Assembly: GCA_026027325.1 (NCBI GenBank)
Contig: JAMSLZ010000013.1
Coordinates: 454,501 to 518,500 of the forward strand
Direction: 5' to 3'
Source: Actinomucor elegans
Lineage: Eukaryota > Mucoromycota > Mucoromycetes > Mucorales > Mucoraceae
Length of the DNA: 64,000 bases
The notes beneath the pieces were generated by a model, which was given only the letters and a program-made list of their open reading frames with translations, ran no database searches and was not told the origin of the DNA. The translations under genes and the position numbers were made by a program. Shown here piece by piece: positions 36,264 through 49,869 of this stretch (position 1 is the first letter of the stretch; every line of letters starts with the position of its first letter).

Positions 36264-39153
36264 AGTGCTGATATAGTTTACTCGATAAAACAAGTCTGTG
36301 AGAAAAGAAAAGAGGAAAGAGAGATGATTCAATCTTTAGGACTGATTGCTAGATGATTGTTCAGAATTCAAACTCAAAACTTGAACTAGTCGTTTAGGAT
36401 CATCGCCAAACAAAATAACTATGATGTATCTGGGGTTATAAAAGCATTTGACATGAGCCACTGTTGTTTTGATTGCTACAAGCAAGATTGAAGTGGCCTT
36501 CAATGTGCTAGCAATAGCATGGCTAGCTAAAGCGCCTATGAATTAATCTAATAATGCTTACAATGATATCCCGTTACCAGTGGGAACTGTGTAGATCCGG
36601 TGATCATTTTCGCATATATATACAGAGTCATTTCAGTAAGGATAAAAATATTTATTGCCTGCTACTCTACCGTGAAAACAGAATGTAATCTACTTTGCTA
36701 GCTGAAGAATTCGCTCAAAGCATTGGGTATAAAAAGAATTTAGAAGTCAAGGGTTCACTTTCATTGATAGTTCTCCAGGGACAAGCCTGTAATCAATTAG
36801 GCCAATGTACAGCGTTTATGCCTAAAAACATATATCAAGTTTAGATCATGAAATTGTATTTACAGGTTAGGCTGTTGTTTTCATTGCGTTGAAAAATGCG
36901 ATACCTGCATTTATTTACTGCAGAACAGTACGTTATGTACCTACGGAAAGGACATGCACCAACCGATTAATATGTGCTACAGCATCCGTTTTAGTTCAAG
37001 CCTGACTAATGCTGCTACTTCATCACTATACCCAAAGAAGAGCGTTCTAGAAAAAAAATTTGATGGTGGAGGATGTCACTACATCACTAAATCAAGAAAA
37101 TCAAATGCAAAACGGAAAAAAAAATAGTATGTTTGAAGCTTTTATTTGATTAAACTTATCCTGATCATCGATTTATTAATCAAATGCAGTTTTTGTCTGA
37201 CATAGACCAAAGGATCCACAGATCATGATTAGTTTTAATTTACATGAAACAACCTGCTATAAATTACAGATAGCGTAGTATATTTGTTGCATTTCAATCA
37301 AAATAGTATATGTAGTAAATACAGCAATTAGTTCTGAACATGTTCTAGTATAACAAGTTCTCAAAATAACGATATAAATGAAGTTTTGAAAAATTACCAC
37401 TATATCAAGAATATTATCATTATTTCGAGAACCCTTTGTAATCAGATGTAGCATTGCACCAAGATCGATCGAGAGACCTATAGATCTACATATGGAGACT
37501 ACATAAAATATATACTGTTTAGAGCATATGTGTAGTAAAATGTAATATACTGATTGTGCTCCAACTTAATCTATTATGTAGATGCAGTGTCTTTATTCTG
37601 AATATGCAATGGTCTTTAAATTGAACGCTCTCAAATGTAGAGACGACAAAAATAAGTTGATTTCAGAAAAAATCAGCAAAAGAGTAAGTCCAGTTTTTTA
37701 TGGAGTGTTAGACAGCTTTTGCGAGCCATAGCCTACTAATAGCATATATTTATAATGTTTCCAAGTATACAACAGTATTCTTGTTGAGGTTTAATCGTAT
37801 ATAAAGTGCTCGACGTATAGCCGGATTTCTAAAAGACCCAAGAAACTCCCTTTTATCAAAGTTAAATTTATCAATTTAAAAAATTGCCAATGATTTTTAC
37901 GTCATTCGATGCACATAAGTATTCTACACTAATTTTATGAATTACTCTTTATGTATCAGCATATTTAGAGTGACAAAATTTTGCATCATTTGATGACGCT
38001 GTTAAAAAAAACTGCATAGACAAGGTATAACCAAATTTGTTTATTAGTTCTCTAAACAGATATTATATTCTTTAAGTGTGTGTGTGTGTGTGTTTTGTAT
38101 AAAATTCTGGCAAATTAGTGTAGATTAAAGTGAAGCATAGATCAAAATATTATTATGCCAATGAAGATTTCGTAATTTTGAAAAAATGCCTTGTCACCTT
38201 TGCACTGTTCAATGTGAAAAAAGATTCTGTATAAATAACACGAGTACACTTGTTTTGATATTTGATGGATGAAGGAGAAATACCTGAATCTAATAAGCGA
38301 CAAACACAAAGTGTAATGTGATTTTAAGCTCACAGGATTGATTTTCTTGCAAAGGACATGGATATATACCTCAAAATACAGAGTTTTTCTTTGTTTATAA
38401 CCCATACTTAAAAAGTGAAATGGCCGCAGCCAAAAGTCGCAAATAAATAGAAAGGTACACCTAATAAAAGATGCAGTAAGGGAATGCAAGACCCTATACA
38501 CAAGGCTCGTGATGCGAGCACAAAGCTTTATTAGGAGGAGTCTCAGTACATATAACCGCGTACCTTAGATGTGTACTGCAACATAAGAAATATTATTTAC
38601 GATCAGTTTTGGGTCGAATTTTTTTTGAATACAAAAAAAAGGTGTCTTTTACAATGTAATACTGATACCTTAAACTATTCAATGAGACGATAGCCCTTGT
38701 TTGCGCTCCTATATGTATCTAATCTCGATGATGCAGCGCGTAATAATGACTAGCAATCGTTGGCATGTATTAATATACTTTATTATAAAGGCTTGTATCG
38801 ATATTATTGGCATGTCACTGCATTGAAATGCATGCTTAGCGGATAACCAAACCAATAAGGTCAGGTCGCAGTGCGTCTAGCTGTGTAATTAAATATCTGT
38901 GCTTCTATTTTCCCCACAAGAGCACCAATAAAGCATAATAATGACCCTTTTTCGTTTTTAAATTACTAAAAGCACCTGTTTAACGAAAAAAAAAATACAA
39001 CATATTATTATACGTATTCATACAACCATTGTCTTTTTGCACTAGCCCGAGCATTTCTTTATAGTATCAAAAGAAAGAAAAAAAGGTCAGTCAACTTTTT
39101 GTTTAAAAAAGCCTGGTTTTTAACACTGGTTCAATTAGTACATTATTGAAATA
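36264..39153. other. Long intergenic region with a short TG repeat
   Basis: About 2.9 kb, AT-rich, no convincing gene. A (TG)8-9 dinucleotide run lies at about 38078-38094. The right end should hold the DYRK promoter. Confidence 0.55.
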
Positions 39154-41597
39154 ATGTCTAATCAGAGTAATTCAGATTCGACAGTACACAGTATTGATTC
39201 AGAAGAAGAATCTGACAATTGGAAAGCGCAAAATCGTCGACCGTCTATCAATTTACTCGACATGACAGATATACCTTCAGTGGAGCCTAATGGTGTGCTG
39301 CAGCATAAAACCTTGCTTGACAAAACTATTCACAAGTTTGATCCTTTGGTTGAAAAATCCTCTGTCGTTGCTATAGAGACAGAAGAAAAGCCAGCTGTAG
39401 CCAGCAAAGTGATTCCCACTCGACTTCCAACGCCTAAACGACCTGTTAGTTATGGCTATGATAAACCATCACCTTCCGTACAGCTTGATCCTACACCACC
39501 TTCTTCACCTGGAAGACGTATCCGACATACGTCTATTGCTCGTCTGGTGAAACCAAGTGGTAAAGCCAACAGAGAATTGACAGAATTCGATCCACTCATA
39601 TCCAAAGATCCTTCAGCTTCTAAAAAAGGAGCTCAGGTAATGCTATATAAAGCTAGAATGCAGAGCAGAAACTAAATTTTTACTTTTCTTTTGCTTAAAC
39701 TTCACTTAGACAGAGGGTGACTTAATGAAACAACCAATCACTACAAAACCATGTAACCCAACCACTCGAATTCCTTTACCAACACACAAAACCAAAGAAG
39801 ATGAAACACCCATTATCACCCGATCCAATCACATCCAAAAGGAAGATCAGGTGCCAACCACTACAGCTGTTGCCTCAAAACTAAGAAAGCCAGAAGTCAT
39901 TGTACCCAAATCAATTAAAAGACTACCTTCAAATCCACGCTCTTTCAACTATCAAAGACGCCCTTCTTATCCAACAGGCAATGAGATCGTTCAAGAACAA
40001 TTAGATAAGGAACGTGAAAATTCTCGAAGGCTCAGTGCCAATTTGATCTCGGCTCATGGATTGATCAGCCAACCGGACGATATCATTGAAGACCATTCTT
40101 TAACTCGTACAGCCTTACACGATGAACGTATGGAAATGCTTCATGATAGGTTACAATGCTTAGTAGACGTTCGTCAAGAAGAACACGAGGAGCCTACAGA
40201 GTATAAAAAGGAGTCAGGTAATACAGAAGTCATGAGTGCAAAAGGTGAGAAGCAAAAACAAAGGCTACTATTCAATTATCACTCACTTTTCATCAAATAT
40301 AGCTGCTTTGAATCGTTATAGGCCATTTTTATCACCTTTTGAAAAGACAGAAATTATGAGATATCCTGCTATATACTGTGTCGGATCGCATGCAAAAAAA
40401 ATCATGGCTTCGACTGATCAAACTGCATTGAATTATGGTTATGATGATGAAAAGGGTGATTATCAGGTTGTCATCAAAGATCATTTGAATTACCGTTATG
40501 AAATTGTCGAGAGCTTAGGAAAAGGATCATTTGGCCAAGTTGTAAAGTGCCGTGACCATAAACCTTCAAAGGATGAGGATAGCAAGATGGTTGCAGTCAA
40601 AATCATTCGAAATAAGAAACGGTTTCACGCACAAGCATTAACAGAAGTCAAGATTTTAGAGCAACTGGCAAAATGGGTAAATATCAAAGAACGACTTTTA
40701 ATTGCACGAGTGCTAATAGCTGTATTAGGATCCCAAAAACAAGCATTATAATGTCAAAATGATGGATAGTTTCTATTTCAGAGATCATTTGTGCATTGTG
40801 TTTGAATGTTTAAGCCTGAACTTGTATGAAATACTACAGCAAAACTCGTACCAAGGTTTTAGTATGGGTCTTGTTAAAAGGTAAGTATCGACAAAAGAAT
40901 GCATGTGGACAATTAATAAAGTAGCATATAGATTTGCATATCAGATTCTGACCTCACTAAAACTGCTAAGTGAGCATAATGTCATTCACTGCGATTTGAA
41001 ACCTGAAAACATCTTACTGAAACAGCCAGATCGAAGCGGTATCCGAGTCATTGATTACGGTAGTTCATGCTATGTCAATGAAAAAGTATACACTTACATT
41101 CAAAGTCGATTCTATCGTGCACCTGAAGTGATTCTTGGTCTAGATTATGGGTTAGCAATTGATATGTGGAGCACTGGCTGTATTTTGGCAGAATTATATA
41201 CGGGTCGACCTTTGTTTCCTGGTGAAAACGAGCCAGATCAATTGGCCTGTATTATGCAACTCATTGGCGTACCCGATAAAGAATATTTAGAACGATGCAC
41301 ACGGAAAAAACAGTTTTTTGGTAAGCTAACTGATATCATTCTATTTATGATGCCATCTACTAAGCAAATAGTTACACAGATATGTATGATCAACCTCGTA
41401 AATCGGTTAACTCAAAAGGCAAAAAGAGAAGACCTAACTCCATGACCTTTACTGAAGCCTTGAAACGATCCACCTATGATAACTATGATAGAGATTTTGG
41501 AGATTTTATTAGTCGATGTTTGACATGGGAGCCCGAGAAAAGAATGAAGCCTGTGGACGCTTTGGCTCATCCTTGGGTTCAAAGCATGAAAAAGTAA
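39154..41597 (+). CDS. Class II DYRK protein kinase
   Basis: Six exons (39154-39636, 39710-40244, 40303-40676, 40729-40880, 40932-41320, 41380-41597) give 716 residues. Residues 1-340 are disordered, basic and proline/serine-rich. The DYRK homology/NAP box ([19 protein letters not shown], about 348-366) precedes the kinase domain: [25 protein letters not shown] (aspartate 536), DYGSS, and [17 protein letters not shown] with the activation-loop YxY that DYRKs autophosphorylate. HCDLKPEN rather than HRDLKPEN and the NAP box place it with DYRK2/Pom1-type kinases, which act in cell polarity and cell-size or growth control in fungi. The protein ends 20 residues after the last kinase helix. Confidence 0.95.
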
Positions 41598-41930
41598 CAT
41601 CTAGAATATTTTGTTTTTGTATAATATATATCCCCCTATAACTTCTTTATATATGGTCTTGAACCAAGGCAACGCTTTAATATTTACACATACCCATAAA
41701 ACAACGAAATACTACGCTTTTTGTGTAACTACGGAGCTCGAATCAGCCGTTGCTATGGCGTCCTAACAACGGCTAGGCGGGCTTTAAACGATATGCTTTT
41801 TGATTGGTAGAACACGTAACTACGCGAGAATAAAAAAAAAAGGCGCGCATTTTTTTCCTTCCCAATTTTCTTTCTTTTTTTTTCTTGATAATAGCAAAAC
41901 CTTTATTTCCTTATTTCCTTACATTACACA
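41598..41930. promoter_or_regulatory. Intergenic region with RAD51 promoter
   Basis: 333 bp between DYRK and RAD51, both on the plus strand. It contains an ACGCG-bearing stretch (AACTACGCGAGAA near 41818) similar to MluI-box cell-cycle elements seen before fungal DNA-repair genes, and T-rich sequence close to the start. Function of the motif is inference. Confidence 0.4.
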
Positions 41931-43092
41931 ATGTCACAAACCCAAACACAGAGTGATGAAGAAGATTCTGGATTCTTGAGAATTTCCAAGTTGGAGGTAA
42001 GTTTTGTTAGATACAAACATTCAAGTTACTAACAAAATTGTTGTAGGATAGCGGAATCTCAGCAACTGATGTCAAGAAATTAAAGGAGGCTGGTTTTTAT
42101 ACAGTTGAATCTGTTGCTTATGCACCAAAGAAAGCCTTGTTGGCTATCAAGGGTATTTCTGAAACAAAGGCTGATCGTTTCTTGGCAGAAGGTAGGATCC
42201 TATCTCTGAACTATGTCAAACATATTATTCATTATTGGAAATATAGCTGCGAAAATCGTTAATCTAGGCTTTACAACTGCTATGGATGTTCATCAACGAC
42301 GTCAAGAAATCGTTACCATCACAACAGGCTCTAAAGAACTCGACCGTATACTAGGAGGTAGCATTGTCTTATCGTTGTATGATATATAATCCCATTAATC
42401 AATTTATTATAGGTGGTATTGAGACTGGATCCATTACAGAACTCTTTGGTGAATTTAGAACAGGTAAAAGTCAGCTATGTCATATGCTGGCCGTTACCGG
42501 GCAATTGCCAATCAGTATGGGAGGAGGGCAGGGCAAATGTCTGTTTATCGATTCCGAAAGTACGTTTCGACCTAGTCGTATTCTTTCAATTGCAGATAGA
42601 TTTTCTTTAAACGGTGAAGAGACTTTAGACAATATCGCGTATGCCCGTGCTTACAATACTGATCATCAATCTTCACTACTGATTCAAGCGGCTGCTATGA
42701 TGTCTGAAGCACGTTTCTCTGTTCTGATTGTTGATTCCGCTATGGCACTGTATCGTACAGATTATGCAGGTCGTGGTGAATTGGCTGCTCGTCAAATTCA
42801 TTTAGCACAGTTCCTTCGCCAACTTCAGCGTTTAGCAGATGAATTTGGTGTGGCTGTAGTTATCACAAATCAAGTGGTAGCTCAAGTAGATGGTGGTGCA
42901 TCCATGTTTAATCCTGATCCTAAGAAACCAGCTGGTGGAAATATTATTGCCCATGCGTCTTGTACAAGGCTATCGCTTCGTAAAGGTCGCGGTGAGAATC
43001 GTATTTGTAAGATTTATGATTCACCTTCTTTACCTGAAAATGAATGTACTTTTGCTATTATGGAAGATGGTATTACTGATGCAATTGAGTAA
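41931..43092 (+). CDS. RAD51: Rad51 recombinase
   Basis: Four exons (41931-41996, 42047-42191, 42247-42357, 42413-43092) give 333 residues, close to human RAD51. The N-terminal helix-hairpin-helix domain ([15 protein letters not shown].. and KGISETKAD) is followed by the RecA core: Walker [19 protein letters not shown], Walker [13 protein letters not shown], loop region [33 protein letters not shown], and [17 protein letters not shown]. The core is nearly intact relative to other Rad51 proteins. It forms the nucleoprotein filament for homologous recombination in the nucleus. Confidence 0.98.
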
Positions 43093-44118
43093 ACATCTTC
43101 TCTATCAAAACACTTTTTTACTGTATCATACTATCATTTCATTACTGTATATGTTCCACCTATAAAACCAAGCATATATTGCTATTATATAATTTACTCT
43201 TTACGTATACCTTTATAAGGTTTTTTTTGCATTGTCTAATCCATACAAATAAAACGACTTTAATACTACTGGCATGATAGAGTTTCGGCATAATGGCCAT
43301 TGATAAAAGCTGAGCGATTCCTGCTTAAGTTTGGATACTTGGTCTATCTTTGAGAGAGAGAAAAAAAAATGCCATAAAAATAAGTGTATGTATTTAAGAT
43401 TCCTATCAACAGAGCTTCGCCACCAATTATCCTTCTAAAAGGCTTTAAACTGTAATGTTCACCACAGAAAGTCTGCTAAAACTTGGTATTTGTTTTGAGT
43501 GCTAGTACAATTTAATCTCTCAAACATAGATATAGAATCCAGCGCATATTTTGCGTAGCATATATTTCATTTTAGAGGTTTGATCTCTTGGTACCATATG
43601 TTTATAATCCTGACAAGCATATATGTGAGTCAAACTGAGCTACAAGATAATGGATATAATCTATATAAATCTCTATCTTTATAGTGGTTACTGCATCATT
43701 ACATTCATAATTGAAATCTGTATAAGCTTTATTGGATGATTTAATACGTTTCTTTATTATGCAACAATCAAATAATAAACCAACAAAACACTGTGCGCAG
43801 TGTGAGAATTTTTGCGAGTTTTGTAGTATAGGTTTAGTGCGCTAAGGATCCTTCTATCGATCAATATCGATCCAATATTGCATCTGACTAGTAATCGATA
43901 CGCGTATCAAGTTATTACATTTAAAGAATAATTTTTTCGCGATTCGTTTTCATTCCAGAGAACTATGATTTTATTAGTCAAAAAACTTTGGTGAAACTGC
44001 ACTTGAGATGTCCAATAATAATCAAATAGGCTAGGTACACCCTTGTTTCACTAGGGAATATAAAATCATGCGCGCGATAAATATATTCACTTTTTTTTTT
44101 CGCGTTCATAACTAGGAC
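43093..44118. other. Intergenic region
   Basis: About 1 kb between RAD51 and the CLPB-like gene. AT-rich with no clear feature. The CLPB promoter should lie at the right end. Confidence 0.5.
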
Positions 44119-46438
44119 ATGTTACGATTAAAGCAGTTACAGTCGAGATTACCTATTCGCTCTTTAACAAGGACGCGCCTTGTTCAGCAGATCACCCCGA
44201 GATTAACTGATTCTGGCCGAAAGCTCATAACGACTACAGCTTGTATCACTGCTCAAAAGCAAAGTACACGTATTTCGACCTTATGGAAAACTTCTGCTGC
44301 GCTTGCTGCTTCAGCTTTGGCATATACATTGACTAGTACTCAAGTATATGCTCTTGAAGCTACAGAATGTAACCCGAACCTTTACTTGTAATCGTACTCG
44401 AGTTGTACTAATGTAAACTTGTGATATATAGCTTTAGGTGACGCTATCTGTCAAGCGATTGTTCAAAACGACTTTAAAACTCTTAAAAGGTAGAATAAAT
44501 ACACCTAAAATGTTCAATTGACCTAACGTTTTATGTTTAGACTAGCAGAGGACCCCAACTTCAGTCCTAATGTATATCATCGATATGGCTGGACACCTTT
44601 GGTAATATACATTCATAAAACCATTTGACACTGCATCCTAATCATTCAGTAGCAAGTAGCTGTGATTCAAGATAACGAACCTATGGTCAAGTTTCTATTA
44701 GAGAAAGGAGCAGGTATACTTAGAAGATCTTCTTACGCAATCTGTTTATTTACATGTTTGTTGCAGATCCCAATTTAGAGGATCAATACTATCCAAGATC
44801 ACATCAAGCTGCAAACATACGTCAGGTGGACTTTTCAGAAGACTTGTTACCTTACCGCGATTATAGAGAATATACCGCCCTTCATTATGCAGTCATCATC
44901 TGTAATCCTAGTATTGTCAAGCTCTTGTTGGATCATTTGGCAGATCCTCTTGTTCGTAACTCGCATGGCTTGACGCCTCGTGAATATTTGTATTACGTCG
45001 AACGGTTTACAGGAGAACAAAACACAGAAATTGAAGAAATGCTACATAGTAAGTAGATATTTGCTATCAATATCGTTTTGACTAACTGTATTTTATAGAA
45101 AAGGAAAATTCCTTTCCAAAGGATAAGGCAGAGCATGATGAACGTCAACGCAAAGCACAGCTTTTGAAAGATAAAGAATATCGTAAGAAACATCCCTTAG
45201 AAGACGCGTTGAAGGCGCGTATTGTAGGTCAACTAGGTCCGATTCACGCGCTTGCCAGTGCCATCAGACGTAAACAGAATGGCTGGCATGATGAGGAACA
45301 TCCTTTAGTATTTTTGTTCTGTGGTTCATCTGGTGTTGGCAAAACAGAATTGGCAAAAGGTAAGATGAAGAATTGTAAGCAAGTCTCCATGCTAAAATTT
45401 GTTATGTCCAGCTTTGGCACAGCATCTTCATGGAAAACAATTAGATAAAGGGTTTATTCGAATTGATATGAGCGAGTTTCAACATAAGCATGATGTTTCT
45501 CGCTTTATTGGTTCACCACCAGGCTATGTGGTAAGTACTCAAGATTGATACAATATAAATACATACTGAAAGCATGGCTAGGGCTATGATGAAGGAGGAC
45601 AATTAACTGAAAAGTTAAAAGAATGTAAGTTGTAAGCTTGGTGTGTTATTTATCTAACGAGCCATCGATTATAGGCCCCAATGCAGTTGTATTATTAGAT
45701 GAAGTAGAAAAGGCCCATCCAGACGTCCTCACTGTCATGCTTCAACTATTCGACGAAGGCCGTATCACTGACGGTAAAGGTACCACTGTCGAATGCAAGG
45801 ACGCTATCTTTGTCATGACATCCAATTTGGCGCAGCACGAAATAGCTGATGAAGCTGAACTCTTACGACTTGAAGCTTCTGTTTCTTCTGATGCTCAAAC
45901 AACGGGCACAGCTACCGTTGTAGAACCCTCCAAGAAATCGCCACAAGAAACAACTTCCAGTAAGGAAGAACATCAAATCTCGCTTTCTCGTCAATTCATT
46001 GAACACACCATATATCCTATCCTCTATGAACACTTCCGTCGAGATGAGTTCTTGGGTCGTATCAATGAAGTATTATTCTTTTTGCCTTTCAGCGAAGAAG
46101 AATTGCGCGAGATCACATCAAGAGAATTATCGCGATGGGCCGAAAAGGCTAGAACAAGACATGGTATCACCATGACTTGGGACTCGGAGGTAGTGGATGT
46201 GCTTGCAGATGGTTATAACATTCGATATGGTGCTAGAAGCATTAAGTACGAGGTGGAGAGAAAGGTAGTGAATCTGATTGCTAAAGCTAATGAAAATGAC
46301 GATGTGTTGGATGGTGGACGCGTTCATATCGTTGTAGATAAGGCTTTAGGTAAAAAACACCGTATTTGCAAGCTGGAAATCCCAGAAAAAGGTGGTGATG
46401 ATGGCAAGAAGTCTGGAGGCTGGTTTAGTAGTAAATAA
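44119..46438 (+). CDS. CLPB: Mitochondrial ankyrin-CLPB (Skd3-type) AAA+ chaperone
   Basis: Nine exons (44119-44368, 44432-44489, 44541-44601, 44653-44713, 44767-45048, 45099-45359, 45412-45530, 45582-45624, 45675-46438) give 632 residues. The N-terminus is rich in R, S and T with no acid, typical of a mitochondrial presequence, and is followed by a hydrophobic segment ([13 protein letters not shown]). Ankyrin repeats follow ([28 protein letters not shown]). A single AAA+ module has Walker A GSSGVGKT, pore-loop region [16 protein letters not shown], Walker [14 protein letters not shown] sensor 1 and [11 protein letters not shown] sensor 2 with a C-terminal D2-small domain. This is the animal Skd3/CLPB plan, an intermembrane-space disaggregase, not fungal Hsp78/Hsp104. 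The exon 1 donor (GAAT/GTAACC) is the least certain junction. Confidence 0.92.
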
Positions 46439-47030
46439 GCTCATATATAGATAGCATCTATCTTTAAAAGTTAGTAAAGTTTGTTTTCTGATCCGTTCAC
46501 ATTTCTTTTAAAAACATTACAAAATTTCTCCATAAGGTACACTTAACTTTAGTCTTGGTTGCAAAGATTTTTATCTCAGAATCCTGTTATAAAACCCTTT
46601 CTGTATTGTTAGTATGCGAATACAATAAATCTTTTCTAAGGAGCTTCTATATATCCTTCGCCAATTACATTAAGTAAAGTTTCTATAAAGGATTCAACCT
46701 CTTTATTTCAGCATATGATCTAAATACATCTATTCAACTAGCCCTCTATCATCGAGCCTGTATTAGGTCTTCTAACAAACCAGCTGTATCATCTGTACGC
46801 AACGAATGGAACTCTACATACATAATAATATTGAATCACCGGCATTTTTTATTAACATTTCAAAAGTGGCAAATGTGTTCCGTATATAGTTAGACCAAAG
46901 TTTAAGTTGTTCAGTAATATGACTTTGCGTCTGAACATTTTACAAGCACAACTGCAATAAAGTCTGAATAAGCACTGTACCTTTTGGAAAATTTGTCTAA
47001 ACAAAGTCCATCCTTGTCCAAATAGCACTT
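46439..47030. other. Intergenic region
   Basis: About 590 bp. The part next to 47030 may be the eroded N-terminal half of the transposase fragment that follows, but I could not find intact motifs. Confidence 0.4.
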
Positions 47031-47375
47031 TTGAATTACTTAGGTAACTCAATGGATGCTCTTGACAAACGCGAACTGAAAGGCCATTATATCGTTATAA
47101 ATAATGAACATATACATAATTTTGTTTCTATGAGAGAGTTAATTGAGGAAATGGGCTACAAATGTGCTCACTTTTTAATATTCTCAACATTTCATAATCC
47201 TATTGAAGAGTTGCGGTTGAAAGTAAAACATGGTATTAAGCGGCGACCTTTAGATGGCAGTGACATCTTGATTCCTCAAATTGTAGAAGCCTGCTTCCAA
47301 ACTACGCTGTCAGGCCGTAGAGGATGGATAACACATTATGCTTCATTCATTGAATGTCCAGGATTTCCAAAGTAA
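47031..47375 (+). pseudogene. IS630/Tc1-type transposase, C-terminal fragment
   Basis: An open stretch of 114 codons matches the second half of DDE_3-type transposases: MDALDKRELKGHYIV, then INNEHIHN where active enzymes have MDNAPIH, then NPIEELRLKVKHGI with the final glutamate. The second catalytic aspartate is replaced by asparagine and the N-terminal half is missing, so it is inactive. It differs from the remnant at 7216-8442 (a different subfamily by sequence around the second motif). The frame starts inside the domain with no proper start. Confidence 0.85.
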
Positions 47376-47738
47376 TAGACTGGCCAATAAAGTTCTCGTT
47401 TTTAAAGTTCTAAATTTCAATTAATTGAGAAAAAACTGGCTATCAAGTGGATGAGAGGACGCACGGGTGCAACACTGTCCCAAAAAACTGTACTTGTAAG
47501 TTAATGAAAGATAAGCGCAAAGAAGTCAATTATTGGGTTGATACTACTGCTTATCATATACTAGCCTACTAATAGGTGCGCCATATGAATGTGTTAATAT
47601 GATTACTGCAAGATTTGCCAAAAAATATAGTTAAAGTCGAAAAAAATGTCATTTTTATTAGAAAATAAATAGCTTCATTCAATTACTGTGCATAAGTAAT
47701 AGAAATCAAGTAAAACATAGCGTAGAAAAGATTGGAAT
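47376..47738. other. Intergenic region
   Basis: 363 bp of AT-rich DNA between the transposase fragment and the 3' end of the first sulfotransferase gene. Nothing recognisable. Confidence 0.5.
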
Positions 47739-48457
47739 TTATACTACTGGTTCGAATTCCAGTTTGAAGTTCTTCGTGCTATTAAGATTAGGGTACGGTA
47801 CATCAGGTATTTCTTTTCCAAGGAACTTGCAAATGCCTTCCCAGCCTTCACCTGTCTTCATTACGTAAAGCCTCTCTGGAGGAACCACTCTCTTTACTTC
47901 TGCATTGTGCTCCAGGTACTTCTTCTTGAATAATTCCTCATCATTCAAATTTTCAATATTTTTCAACAAACCATCAAATATTATCGTGCCTCCAAGTTCG
48001 CTGAACTCATGATATGGATTTTTTTGACTGTGATCAGCAGCCTTTTCATGGGCTGTGAGCGTTGCTTTAAATATTGTATTCTTTACGGACTTGAACCAAT
48101 CGTCAACTGGTCGTTCAGTCAAAATGACTTTCGAATCAGGATACTTTGCGAGCATTTCCTTATAGAAAGTAGCAGAAATGAAGTCTGAAGTAGCATCATA
48201 GCCTTCGTATAGTTTGTCTAGATCCATTTTGTCTCTGTTGTGGTAGGCTTCGAGGAATGCAAGACTTTCGCTACTGCAGTTAGGGCTCTCCATTAGATCC
48301 TTCATATGATGACATCTATAGCTATATTCGATCATGTATTGAGGAACACAATAACATTGTAATACTATAATACGTACCCAAGTGTATTAAGAGCTAAACG
48401 AAGACTTACAGTACCACTGCGGCCATAACCTGCACAAATTACTTTGATTGGAGTCAT
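47739..48457 (-). CDS. Sulfotransferase-family protein, paralogue 1
   Basis: Two exons (48457-48378, 48321-47739) give 220 residues. The N-terminal MTPIKVICAGYGRSGTVSLR holds the PAPS 5'-phosphosulfate loop-like GRSGT, and VILTERPVDDWFKSVKNTI fits the 3'-phosphate binding region. The family is the P-loop sulfotransferase type common in fungi and often annotated as NAD-dependent epimerase or hypothetical protein. The acceptor substrate is unknown. A paralogue (53640-54392) has the same intron position and phase. The last third is far closer to the paralogue at DNA level than the rest. A TATATAAGG motif lies about 50 bp upstream of the ATG. Confidence 0.88.
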
Positions 48458-49869
48458 ATTGATAAATTCGAAAAATGAAGTTTAAATTGAGAAAGAACAA
48501 TATCATTTATATAAGGTTTTGTAGTCTGAATGACTATGTGCGACATAGCACATACAGGTACCTATATGTAGTCGCAAACAATGATTCACTACCAACATTT
48601 AAATATGGAAACCCGCTGTGATAGATGCTTCTCAAACGAAATCAATTATTGAAATCGAGCAATTTGAAAACAATTGTATAAAAATGACTAACAGGTGCAT
48701 CTACTACTTTGATGACTGCGCAGATGCAGTAATGCTCGCCGTCTTTCTTTATTTAATTGATCTTTCTTAGATAGTCTTGCTGCAGTATTTCCGCGAAAGC
48801 AATTGAGTTAAAAGCTCGTTTGTTGCACCCTAACAATTATGCCTATCGTTTCATTGGTTTATGTTTGTATAATCATAGGATTGATTAGTCTTACTAGAAA
48901 ATTTTGATTCAACTTTAATACTGCATGTACTTCGCAAATCAAAAATTGAATGATCTGTCATCTGAATAAATGGCCTAGTAACTGGAAATCTAAACATCAA
49001 ATCATGCAACAAATGTAGTATTTCATATATTATACATCAGAACATTAAGCACTTTGCCAAGGTTATCGGCTTCATTGTGGCTATAATTTTCATACATGAA
49101 GAACAAATTCAAAGTGACAATATATTATAATGACTGAATACCATATACTATATTGTATGCGCATGTATGACAATGGAATATCCAGTCTCCTCTAGTTACA
49201 CATCATAAAATCAGAAGGCAAAAACATCTAACTAGCTAATGAACTTTGCAGTAAATATCAATGTATCTTTGCTATAACGCTATGAATATGAATCAATGTT
49301 TGTACCTAATAATATCTGCTCATTTCTATGAAAAGAAAATATAGCCCAACTATACGAGTGAGGTCGCGCAGTAGGCATGTATGATATAAAAGGATATTTC
49401 GAGTATGGGAAGTGTGGTTTATATGGAGTTTTGGCCCAGACTAAAGCTGGAGAACATACGGAACCTAAGCTCTAATACATAGGTATGGCTGTTCATTATG
49501 AGCATGGAATACTAGTCAGGTGCAACATTAAACCAGAATAGGCTCAGATGTTTACATATTGAACGATCTTGTTGAATATACGACATTTTGACGATTTCGC
49601 GAGGTAACCAGCATATAATCTTTAAAATGTGAGTGTACTTAGATGGCGTTATGCGATGTCAAGATACAAACACAATACATATTTGAGATTTCAGCCCATC
49701 TGACATGGCATTCAATAATAACATAGCGGTACTTAGATATCTCAAGCTGCACAACATTTAGATCTCGTTATACTTTTTACATTAATAAGCAAGCTACCCA
49801 TTCAGCATGATCGAATTATTATAATCCCTTTTAATAGTAGAAATTTACTTGTGTTTTATATAACTCTCA
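48458..49869. other. Intergenic region
   Basis: About 1.4 kb, AT-rich. The right boundary is the end of the Fanzor-type remnant. No gene seen. Confidence 0.5.
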
